Shown here: positions 1 to 5,206 of the stretch, piece by piece | Position numbering within the stretch: the stretch's first letter is position 1 | How the letters are laid out: every line of letters begins with the position of its first letter | NCBI GenBank assembly: GCA_026125925.1 | Contig: JAHCKF010000217.1 | Span: forward strand, 1-6,330 | Length of the DNA stretch: 6,330 nucleotides | Reading direction: 5' to 3' | DNA from: Pseudolabrys sp. | GTDB taxonomy: Bacteria; Pseudomonadota; Alphaproteobacteria; Rhizobiales; Xanthobacteraceae | Notes under the pieces: model-generated | Seen by the model: the letters and a program-made list of their open reading frames with translations, nothing else | Databases searched by the model: none | What the model was told of the DNA's origin: nothing | Made by a program: the position numbers and the translations under genes

Positions 1-329
1 CGGTTCTGCGGTCAGGGCTTCTGCCCGATCGATCTGCCGCGAACATACTCATTCGTGCACACATGAGAAGCAGAATTGTTGCGGTGCAGCTACGCAAAAA
101 TGCATGGCGTAATACGTTGATTGGATAGAAGAAATTGAAAAATAGAACTGAGATCGTCGCTTAGGCAGAGGAGGGGCCTGCATATTCGTTGTGCAACGCA
201 CGCGCATGGCCCGCGATTCGGTCCAAAACATCCAGTAATCAACGGATAGACGCTTGGTCATGAAAGCGATGCTTCCGAATTGTCCGTTTTTCGCCGAACG
301 CAATGGTGCGGCGCACTATAGACCTATGC

Positions 330-346
330 GTTAACTGCATGTTAAC
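330..346. promoter_or_regulatory. Duplicated GTTAAC motif, candidate operator
   Basis: GTTAAC occurs at 330-335 and again at 341-346. The starts are 11 bp apart, about one helical turn. Each copy is itself palindromic, so the pair is both a direct and an inverted repeat. The left copy is also flanked by ATGC (326-329) and GCAT (337-340). The site lies 87 bp upstream of the transporter start, a reasonable place for a regulator of that operon. There is no visible regulator gene in the window, so a binding function is inference. Confidence 0.3.
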
Positions 347-417
347 GGCAAGCGGGCGGGTTCCGCCTTGAATCGAGACCGGTACCGGCATGCGGCGCGC
401 CTGTGTAGTGTGGCGCT

Positions 418-422
418 GGAGG
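418..422 (+). promoter_or_regulatory. Shine-Dalgarno site deciding the GTG start of the MFS gene
   Basis: GGAGG lies 10 bases before the GTG at 433. An in-frame TAG at 406-408 blocks any start further upstream, and there is no in-frame ATG between that stop and 433. Together these support GTG 433 as the initiation codon. Confidence 0.6.
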
Positions 423-432
423 CAGACAGGAC

Positions 433-1656
433 GTGCCGGGAACTTCCAATTCTCCGAAGGGCGACCTCGATCGGCGACTTGTCGTCAGCGCGCTGGGCGT
501 GGTGCAGATCCTCGCCTGGGGCTCGTCGTTCTATGTCCCGGCTGTGTTCGCCGTACCGATCGTCGCCGACACCGGCTGGTCGCTCGGCATCGTGGTCTCC
601 GGCACGTCGGTCGGCTTGCTGGTTGCCGGCCTGATTTCGCCGCAGGTCGGACGCCTGATCGACCGCCATGGCGCGCGGCCGGTGCTGGCCGCCAGTTCGC
701 TGCTGTTCGCCGCAGGATTGGCGGCGCTCGGAACGGCGCCGAATGTCGTCTTTTATCTGCTCGGCTGGGTGGTGCTCGGCCTCGGCATGGGCACCGGCAC
801 TTACGACGCCGTCTTTGCCGCACTCGGTCAGCGTTACGGCCATGAGGCGCGCGGCCCGATCACCAACCTGACCTTGTTCGGCGGCTTCGCCAGCACGATC
901 TGCTGGCCGCTCAGTGCCTTCATGATCGAGCACGCCGGCTGGCGCACGGCGTGTCTCATCTACGCCGCGCTGCATGTCGTGGTGGCGTTGCCGTTGCAGA
1001 TGGCGGTCACCGCACGGCGGCCAGGCGCGCCGCATACGGCCGGCGACGCATCGTCCGACGCCGTCCCGACGGCGGATCCCCCGGTGAAGAACGAGCGACT
1101 GATGTTCGCGCTGGTCGCGACCGTGCTGGCCTTCGCCGCCGGCATCGGTTCGGTCGTCATCGTGCACTTCATGATCTTCCTGCAAGCCAAAGGCGTCGCC
1201 GAGGCGGCCGCCGTCGGCTACGGCACGCTGTTCGGTCCGGCGCAGGTGGCGGCCCGCGTGATCGAACGATTGTTCGGTTCTGGTTATCACCCGGTCTGGA
1301 CCATGATTGCCTGCTGCGTCCTGATGGCGCTCAGTCTTTCCCTGCTCGCCGGCGGCTTCCCGTTCCTGGTGCTGACCATCCTCCTCTACGGCGCCGGCTA
1401 CGGCATTTCCTGGGTCGGTCGCGGCACCTTGCCGTTGGCGCTGTTCGGGCCGGTGCGTTTCCCGCGACTGATGGGGAAAATCGCCTTTCCCAGCCTGATC
1501 GTGCAGGCGCTCGCGCCCTCGGCCGGCGCGCTGATGATCGAGCGGTTCGGCGCCGATGCGACCATCGGCCTATTGACCGCGCTGGCCTTGATCAATGTGG
1601 TGCTGATCGGCTCGGTCCTGATCGTCTACCGGGCGCAACGACGAACGGACCTGTGA
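433..1656 (+). CDS. Major facilitator superfamily (MFS) transporter, substrate unknown
   Basis: This 407-residue inner-membrane protein should move a small solute by a proton-coupled or uniport mechanism. Hydrophobic segments fall into two six-helix halves, roughly residues 17-190 and 223-400. They are joined by a hydrophilic, Ala/Pro/Asp-rich loop at about 193-222. The cytoplasmic loop between helices 2 and 3 carries MFS motif A (G73-R-L-I-D77-R78-H-G80-A-R82-P). Motifs such as ILAWGSSFY (26-34), a Gly-rich helix 4 (GLGMGTGTYD, 116-125) and LTLFGGFAST (146-155) match a widespread proteobacterial MFS subgroup, usually annotated simply as MFS transporter. The length is normal. Start is GTG 433, supported by GGAGG and an upstream in-frame stop. 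The stop overlaps the start of the downstream MaoC gene by one base, implying an operon with translational coupling. The family is certain; the substrate and direction of transport cannot be read from the sequence. Confidence 0.93.
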   Translation: MPGTSNSPKGDLDRRLVVSALGVVQILAWGSSFYVPAVFAVPIVADTGWSLGIVVSGTSVGLLVAGLISPQVGRLIDRHGARPVLAASSLLFAAGLAALGTAPNVVFYLLGWVVLGLGMGTGTYDAVFAALGQRYGHEARGPITNLTLFGGFASTICWPLSAFMIEHAGWRTACLIYAALHVVVALPLQMAVTARRPGAPHTAGDASSDAVPTADPPVKNERLMFALVATVLAFAAGIGSVVIVHFMIFLQAKGVAEAAAVGYGTLFGPAQVAARVIERLFGSGYHPVWTMIACCVLMALSLSLLAGGFPFLVLTILLYGAGYGISWVGRGTLPLALFGPVRFPRLMGKIAFPSLIVQALAPSAGALMIERFGADATIGLLTALALINVVLIGSVLIVYRAQRRTDL

Positions 1657-2114
1657 TGATACTGCCGCTGCAAACGCTGTATTTCGAAGATCTGACGGTC
1701 GGGCGGACCGAGAAAATCGCCAAGACGGTGTCGTCATCCGACGTCGTCGGCTTCGCCGAGATCAGCGGCGACCGCAACCCGATCCACCTGTCCGAGCACT
1801 TCGCTGCGCAGACGCCGTTCGGTACCCGCATCGCGCACGGTCTTTACACCGCGAGTCTGATCTCGGCCGTGCTCGGCACGCGCCTGCCGGGCCCGGGCGC
1901 CATCTATATTTCGCAGACGCTGAACTTCCGTGCGCCGGTGAAGATCGGCGACACCGTCGAAGTCATCGTCTCGGTCGCCGAACTGATGCCGGAAAAATCC
2001 CGCGCCCGCCTGGCATGCACTTGTCAGGTCGAGGGCGAGGTCGTGCTCGACGGCGAAGCCTGGGTGAAGGTGCCCTCGCGTGAGCAGGGCGGCCGTCCGC
2101 TGCCGCGCGTCTAA
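1656..2114 (+). CDS. MaoC-like (R)-specific hydratase/dehydratase, hot-dog fold
   Basis: This 152-residue protein belongs to the MaoC/PhaJ-type hydratases, which add or remove water across the double bond of trans-2-enoyl thioesters, typically enoyl-CoA. They feed (R)-3-hydroxyacyl units to polyhydroxyalkanoate synthesis or other acyl metabolism. The hydratase-2 signature is intact: A34-E-I-S-G-D39-R-N41-P42-I-H44, followed by the conserved F-G-T-R-I-A-H-G-L stretch (about 52-60). D39 and H44 have the five-residue spacing of the catalytic Asp/His pair of PhaJ. Length is typical for a single-domain hydratase. ATG 1656 shares its A with the upstream TGA. No strong Shine-Dalgarno precedes it, so reinitiation by ribosomes leaving the MFS gene is likely; an in-frame GTG at 1653 is an alternative. 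The exact acyl substrate is unknown. The tight pairing with a transporter suggests, but does not prove, uptake or export of a related acid. Confidence 0.92.
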   Translation: MILPLQTLYFEDLTVGRTEKIAKTVSSSDVVGFAEISGDRNPIHLSEHFAAQTPFGTRIAHGLYTASLISAVLGTRLPGPGAIYISQTLNFRAPVKIGDTVEVIVSVAELMPEKSRARLACTCQVEGEVVLDGEAWVKVPSREQGGRPLPRV

Positions 2115-2140
2115 ATCCCACAACCGGTGCGGCGGCGCGT

Positions 2141-2530
2141 TCAGCTTCCGGAAGGCGGCGCAAAGAAACAGCGCGGTGTGCCGTCCGGTCGTTTGCAGCG
2201 CCAATAGGCGCCGTCCACGGATGGCAGCGTCTGGCTGTAAGGGACGATCTCGTTGATGTCTTCCTGCCGGGTCGGGCCGTCGGCGGCATTACCGGTAACC
2301 CCCATGCCATAAGTTACCGGGCCGCGCAGCGAATAGCCGCCTTTGCCGGCCTTGACCGCATTGGCCGAGACGACGCCGCAATCCTCGGCGCCGCAACACC
2401 ACTCGCCGGCCGGGTTGCGATAGGAGTGGCGGCTGATCCAGAGTTCATGTGCGAACACGGCTGTCGCACAGAGCGAAGAAACAGAAAGCACCGACAGTCG
2501 CAGCACGGGTCTTGATAGAAGTCGCGGCAT
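2141..2530 (-). CDS. Small exported cysteine-rich protein, function unknown
   Basis: This 129-residue protein is recognisable as a conserved hypothetical type common in Hyphomicrobiales, with no known function to my knowledge. It starts with a classical signal peptide: basic N-terminus (R3, R7, R11), hydrophobic core (about 12-25) and an A-V-F-A cleavage site after residue 27. The predicted mature protein begins HELW and is periplasmic or secreted. It contains five cysteines, C45-C46, C51, C112 and C121, in two conserved-looking patches: N-P-A-G-E-W-C-C-G-A-E-D-C (39-51) and Y-W-R-C-K-R-P-D-G-T-P-R-C-F-F (109-123). This suggests disulfides or metal binding; that role is inference. ATG 2530 is preceded by GGAGGT (complement of 2536-2541), spaced five bases, so the start is well supported. 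It is monocistronic and convergent with the MaoC gene across 26 bases, in which I see no clear terminator hairpin. Confidence 0.85.
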   Translation of the reverse strand: MPRLLSRPVLRLSVLSVSSLCATAVFAHELWISRHSYRNPAGEWCCGAEDCGVVSANAVKAGKGGYSLRGPVTYGMGVTGNAADGPTRQEDINEIVPYSQTLPSVDGAYWRCKRPDGTPRCFFAPPSGS

Positions 2531-2535
2531 AGCCG

Positions 2536-2541
2536 ACCTCC
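2536..2541 (-). promoter_or_regulatory. Strong Shine-Dalgarno site of the exported protein gene
   Basis: Read on the minus strand this is GGAGGT, five bases before the ATG at 2530. It fixes the start of the small exported protein gene and supports it being a real, translated gene. Confidence 0.65.
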
Positions 2542-2877
2542 ATGGAGTTACCCCCGGCGTGGCAATAAGTCCGAGACCCTCGTGTTCGTTGCTTCCCCGC
2601 TATGGCGCCGCGGCTTTGATCGGCGTGCCGCCGCGCCTTGCCTGTGAACCGAAATCCTTCGAATCGCGAACTGCGAAAATGCTAACAGGTCGCCGTTCGG
2701 GCAGAGATCAAATCTGCCTGACAACTGAGCAATGGCGAGGCGCGCGGCGGTGTCTGTGTCTGCTGGAAAAAGGCGAAACGAAACAATAGGCTAGGCTGCC
2801 TTGCTGAAAGGCGCCGGGCTCACGGATCGCTCACGCAGGCTTTAGCGGTGATCGGCCGGCGCCTGTGCTACGGGGCT

Positions 2878-2892
2878 GCCTGAGGCTCAGGC
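2878..2892. promoter_or_regulatory. 15-bp palindrome upstream of the msrQ-like gene
   Basis: GCCTGAG and CTCAGGC flank a single G, a perfect seven-base dyad 31 bases before the ATG at 2924. It could be an operator for a dimeric regulator or, if transcribed, a short hairpin (six-base stem, three-base loop) in the mRNA leader. It is not followed by a T tract, so an intrinsic terminator is unlikely. Function is inference. Confidence 0.35.
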
Positions 2893-2923
2893 GAGGCCGG
2901 ACGAAGCGCGATGAGAGTTATCA

Positions 2924-3790
2924 ATGTCGGCTTTTGAACTCTGGCGCGACCGCCGCGGCCGTCTGTCGGCGCTGCGCATCATTGCGCTGGCACTGCTGCT
3001 ATTTCCCTTGGCGAAGGCCGTGGCGGACGCGAGCGTCATTGCGCAAGGCGCGCGCCCGCTCAACGATTTGATCCACCGTGCGGGATTCTGGACGCTGGTG
3101 CTGCTGGGCGTCACGCTGGCAATCACACCGTTCCGCCGTATCGGCCGCTATGGCAATCTCATCGATGTGCGTCGCATGCTCGGCGTCGGCACCTTCTGCT
3201 ATGCCGCCGCGCATCTGCTTCTCTACATCGCCGACCAAGGCTACGACCTCGGCAAGGTGGTGCACGAGATCACGCACCGGGTCTATTTGATCATCGGTTT
3301 CGTCGCCTGGCTCGGACTGGCGGCGCTGGCCGCGACATCGACCGACACGATGATGCGCAAACTGGGCGGCGTGCATTGGCGCCGTCTGCATCAGGCCATC
3401 TACGTCATCGCGCTGCTGGCGCTCATTCACTACTTCCAGCAGACCAAAGCCGACGTCACCGTGCCGATCTTCGTTGCCGGGCTGTTCGGCTGGCTCATCG
3501 CCTACCGGATCCTGGCGTGGTGGCAGGACCGCAACGAGCTGTCGACCGTGAGTCTGTTCGGCCTCGCCATCGTCGTCGCGGCGCTGACCTTTGCCGGCGA
3601 AGCGATCGGAATCGCCATCGAATTCGGCATCTCGCCGTTGCGCGTGCTGGCCACCGCCTTCGATTTCGATATCGGCATTCGGCCGGGTTGGGAGGTGCTG
3701 GCGGCGGGCCTTGCCGTCGCGGCGCTTGATTTTGTCCGGGCGCGGTGGAACAGACGGGTGCCGCGATCGCGGCCGGTCGCCGCCGAATAA
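2924..3790 (+). CDS. msrQ: MsrQ/YedZ-like haem b membrane protein with C-terminal membrane extension
   Basis: This 288-residue integral membrane protein belongs to the ferric-reductase-like transmembrane family. In enterobacteria MsrQ is the haem b quinol/flavin-linked subunit that passes electrons to the periplasmic molybdenum enzyme MsrP, which repairs oxidised methionine. Recognisable MsrQ elements are RPLNDLIHRAG (44-54), ITPFRR (67-72), DVRRMLG (81-87), the D-Q-G-Y-D loop (104-108), TSTD plus R-K-L-G (138-148) and W-R-R-L-H (152-156). Candidate haem ligands are H97, H156 and H169; their spacing closely matches the three conserved histidines I recall for E. coli MsrQ. Helices are near 17-33, 55-70, 87-103, 121-137, 156-172 and 181-199. 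Residues about 206-288 add roughly two more hydrophobic segments (208-232, 258-274), so it is about 75 residues longer than E. coli MsrQ. ATG 2924 has a weak GAGAG six bases upstream. No msrP is present in the window, so the partner is unknown. The gene symbol is by family resemblance. Confidence 0.85.
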   Translation: MSAFELWRDRRGRLSALRIIALALLLFPLAKAVADASVIAQGARPLNDLIHRAGFWTLVLLGVTLAITPFRRIGRYGNLIDVRRMLGVGTFCYAAAHLLLYIADQGYDLGKVVHEITHRVYLIIGFVAWLGLAALAATSTDTMMRKLGGVHWRRLHQAIYVIALLALIHYFQQTKADVTVPIFVAGLFGWLIAYRILAWWQDRNELSTVSLFGLAIVVAALTFAGEAIGIAIEFGISPLRVLATAFDFDIGIRPGWEVLAAGLAVAALDFVRARWNRRVPRSRPVAAE

Positions 3791-3808
3791 CAAGAGCAGG
3801 GAAACGAC

Positions 3809-4516
3809 ATGACTTTTGCCGTTGTGGCGCATGGCGCGTGGAGTTCGGCCTGGGCCTGGAAGAAGATGTATCCGCTGCTGGAGCCGCGCGGCATTCATCT
3901 GGTCATTCCGACGCTGACGGGGCTTGGCCAGCGCAGCCATCTGGCGCATCCCGGCATCGATCTCGAGACGCACGTCACCGACGTGCTGGCCTGCCTGTTC
4001 TATAACGAATTGCGCGACGTGTGCCTGATCGGCCACTCCTATGGTGGCATGGTCGCGACCGGCGTCGCCGACCGCGCCAGGGACCGCATCGCCAAATTGA
4101 TCTACGTCGATGCCTTCGTACCGCGCGACGGTGAGAGCGCCTTCGACTGCATGCCGGAATCAACGCGGGTGCAGCGTCAGTCGGCCGCCAAGGACGGCCC
4201 CGATGCGTGGCGCATTCCGCCGGGACCGATGCCGGCCGATACATCGCCGGAAGATCAGGCCTGGTGCGCCCCGCGCCGCGTGCCGCAGCCGCTCAAGACC
4301 TTCGAGCAGAAACTGCATTTCAAGAACGGCGATCTGACGCTGCCACGGCACTATATCTATTGCTCGAAGCACACGCCCGAGGATCGCTTCCGGCCGTTTT
4401 ACGAGCGTGCGAAGAGCGAACCCGGCTGGGCCGCGCATGAGATCGCCTCGAGCCACAACCCGCATATCACCGTGCCGGAAACCTACGCCGACCTGCTGGC
4501 GAAGATCATCCTGTAG
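3809..4516 (+). CDS. Alpha/beta hydrolase, esterase/hydroxynitrile-lyase-like group
   Basis: This 235-residue soluble protein has the layout of a compact alpha/beta hydrolase of the plant esterase/hydroxynitrile lyase-like type. An early oxyanion-hole motif H8-G-A-W11 is followed by a nucleophile elbow G75-H-S77-Y-G79-G and a C-terminal His in A-S-S-H216-N-P-H. The acid is likely E191 or D192 in the T-P-E-D-R-F motif. Y-V-D-A-F-V-P (99-105) after strand 6 is typical of the group. No signal peptide or membrane segment is visible, so it is cytoplasmic. Length is normal. ATG 3809 is preceded by AGGGA at 3798-3802, spaced six bases. It follows the msrQ-like stop by 18 bases, so both are probably on one transcript, although no functional link is known. 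Family members hydrolyse small esters or amides; the substrate here cannot be inferred. The residue before the catalytic His is Ser rather than the usual Gly, a minor variation. Confidence 0.9.
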   Translation: MTFAVVAHGAWSSAWAWKKMYPLLEPRGIHLVIPTLTGLGQRSHLAHPGIDLETHVTDVLACLFYNELRDVCLIGHSYGGMVATGVADRARDRIAKLIYVDAFVPRDGESAFDCMPESTRVQRQSAAKDGPDAWRIPPGPMPADTSPEDQAWCAPRRVPQPLKTFEQKLHFKNGDLTLPRHYIYCSKHTPEDRFRPFYERAKSEPGWAAHEIASSHNPHITVPETYADLLAKIIL

Positions 4517-4589
4517 CGGCTGTGGCCGGTCCGCTGCGGGACCATTTGCGCCAGATCAAGACGGCTCGGCGCCGCGCCTCCTAGCCTTG

Positions 4590-4603
4590 CTGACGCGCGT
4601 CAG
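4590..4603. promoter_or_regulatory. Perfect 14-bp palindrome, candidate operator
   Basis: CTGACGCGCGTCAG reads identically on both strands. It ends 23 bases before the ATG of the flavodoxin-fold oxidoreductase, in the 110-base gap after the hydrolase gene. Genes for such oxidoreductases are often controlled by MarR- or TetR-type repressors, which bind dyads of this kind. No regulator gene is visible here, so the role is inference. There is no downstream T tract to make it a terminator. Confidence 0.4.
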
Positions 4604-4626
4604 TGCATCCAGGGCGAGAGCAGGGC

Positions 4627-5205
4627 ATGGCCAGGATTGTCGTCGTCATCGGTACGCCGCTTCAGCACAGCTATTGCGAGGCGATCGGCCGGGCCTATCA
4701 GCGCGGCGCCGAGAGCGCGGGTCATGAGGTGCAGCTCTTCGTGCTCGGCGACATGAACTTCGACGCCATTTTGCGCGGGGGCTACCGGCACGAGCAACCG
4801 CTCGAACCGGATCTCATGGCGGCGCGCGAAGCGTTCGGCGCCGCGGACCATATCGTCCTGATCTTTCCGCTGTGGTGTGGCGATATGCCGGCTATCATGA
4901 AGGGATTCATCGAGCGGCTGTTGCAACCCGATTTGTTGCGCATTCACAATCGCGGCGGCCGAGAGAGCTGGAAGCTGTTCAAGAACAAGTCGGCCCGCAT
5001 CATTATGACGATGGGCATGCCGGGCTGGTTCTATCGCTGGTACTTCGGCGCGCATGCGCTGAAGCTCATCAAGCGCAACATCCTGCATTTCATCGGCATC
5101 AAGCCGGTTCGCTCGACCATATTCGGCATGATCGAAGCGGCCGGCGACGACAAACGCAAGGAATGGCTGCGCGCCGTCGAGGCCATGGGTCACGCCGCGG
5201 AGTAG
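4627..5205 (+). CDS. Flavodoxin-fold NAD(P)H:quinone/flavin oxidoreductase
   Basis: This 192-residue cytoplasmic protein matches the flavodoxin-2/NQO1-like family, flavoproteins that use NAD(P)H for two-electron reduction of quinones, azo or nitro compounds. Visible elements are strand 1 with a phosphate-binding loop (I4-V-V-V-I-G9-T-P-L-Q-H14-S15), strand 2 with E34-V-Q-L-F-V-L-G, the L-I-F80-P81-L-W83-x4-P88-A motif contacting flavin, and strand 4 with M-T-M-G130-M-P132-G. The K-N-I-L-x-F-I-G-I-type segment (about 149-158) and a C-terminal helix complete the fold. The frame is open from a GTG at 4603, giving eight more residues. I prefer ATG 4627 because the beta strand begins at once (MARIVVVIG), as in the family, and GAGAG at 4616-4620 is spaced six bases. 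It lies 110 bases after the hydrolase gene, perhaps with its own promoter. It could supply electrons to the MsrQ-like protein, but this is only a positional idea. Confidence 0.87.
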   Translation: MARIVVVIGTPLQHSYCEAIGRAYQRGAESAGHEVQLFVLGDMNFDAILRGGYRHEQPLEPDLMAAREAFGAADHIVLIFPLWCGDMPAIMKGFIERLLQPDLLRIHNRGGRESWKLFKNKSARIIMTMGMPGWFYRWYFGAHALKLIKRNILHFIGIKPVRSTIFGMIEAAGDDKRKEWLRAVEAMGHAAE

Positions 5206-5206
5206 G

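Larger units (their letters stand above)
1..432. other. AT-richer intergenic/leader region without a supportable gene
   Basis: No convincing gene lies here. The sequence from about 60 to 350 is clearly richer in A and T than the coding DNA to its right. A minus-strand open frame at 49-303 (84 codons) gives a low-complexity translation resembling no family I know and lacks the G/C third-position bias of the neighbours, so I do not call it. Frames entering from the left edge stop by about position 128; any of them could be the tail of an upstream gene, but the visible residues are unrecognisable. The stretch probably holds the promoter of the transporter operon; I could not place -35 and -10 boxes at acceptable spacing. 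A repeated GTTAAC site is listed separately. Confidence 0.55.
2531..2923. other. Divergent intergenic region between the exported protein gene and msrQ-like gene
   Basis: This 393-base stretch separates two divergently transcribed genes and must hold a promoter for each. A plus-strand open frame at 2559-2789 (76 codons) has no recognisable domain, reads as mixed Arg/Cys/Pro sequence and lacks a good ribosome binding site, so I treat it as non-coding. Two inverted repeats are visible: an 8-bp pair GGCGCCGG/CCGGCGCC (2810-2817 with 2856-2863, 38-base loop) and a compact palindrome at 2878-2892, listed separately. No consensus promoter boxes could be fixed with confidence. Confidence 0.5.

Noticed and set aside
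49..303. Possible 84-residue minus-strand gene
   Set aside because: No recognisable domain, no signal peptide or clear ribosome binding site, and codon use unlike the neighbours.
280..322. TTGTCC (280-285) and TATAGA (317-322) as a sigma-70 promoter for the MFS operon
   Set aside because: The 31-base gap is far longer than the usual 16-18, and no better -35 box was found for this -10 candidate.
331..1290. Long minus-strand open frame of 319 codons opposite the MFS gene
   Set aside because: It is rich in Arg, His, Asp and Gln with no hydrophobic pattern or domain, the usual antisense shadow of a GC-rich membrane protein gene. The plus strand gives a complete MFS protein.
951..1655. N-terminal extension of the MaoC frame running back through the MFS gene
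   Set aside because: The upstream part is an Arg/Ala-rich out-of-frame reading of the MFS gene. The MaoC fold begins right after ATG 1656, so a fusion is not supported.
2559..2789. Possible 76-residue plus-strand gene in the divergent intergenic region
   Set aside because: The translation resembles no family, there is no good Shine-Dalgarno, and the region is expected to be promoter DNA.
2810..2863. GGCGCCGG/CCGGCGCC inverted repeat as a structured RNA or terminator
   Set aside because: An 8-bp GC-only pair with a 38-base loop is expected by chance in GC-rich DNA, and no T tract follows.
2999..4036. Minus-strand open frame of 345 codons opposite msrQ-like and hydrolase genes
   Set aside because: It spans two well-supported plus-strand genes and gives a charged, low-complexity Arg/Gln/His/Asp sequence without recognisable motifs.
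4600..5193. Minus-strand open frame of 197 codons opposite the oxidoreductase gene
   Set aside because: It is the antisense of a complete flavodoxin-fold gene and shows no family motif.
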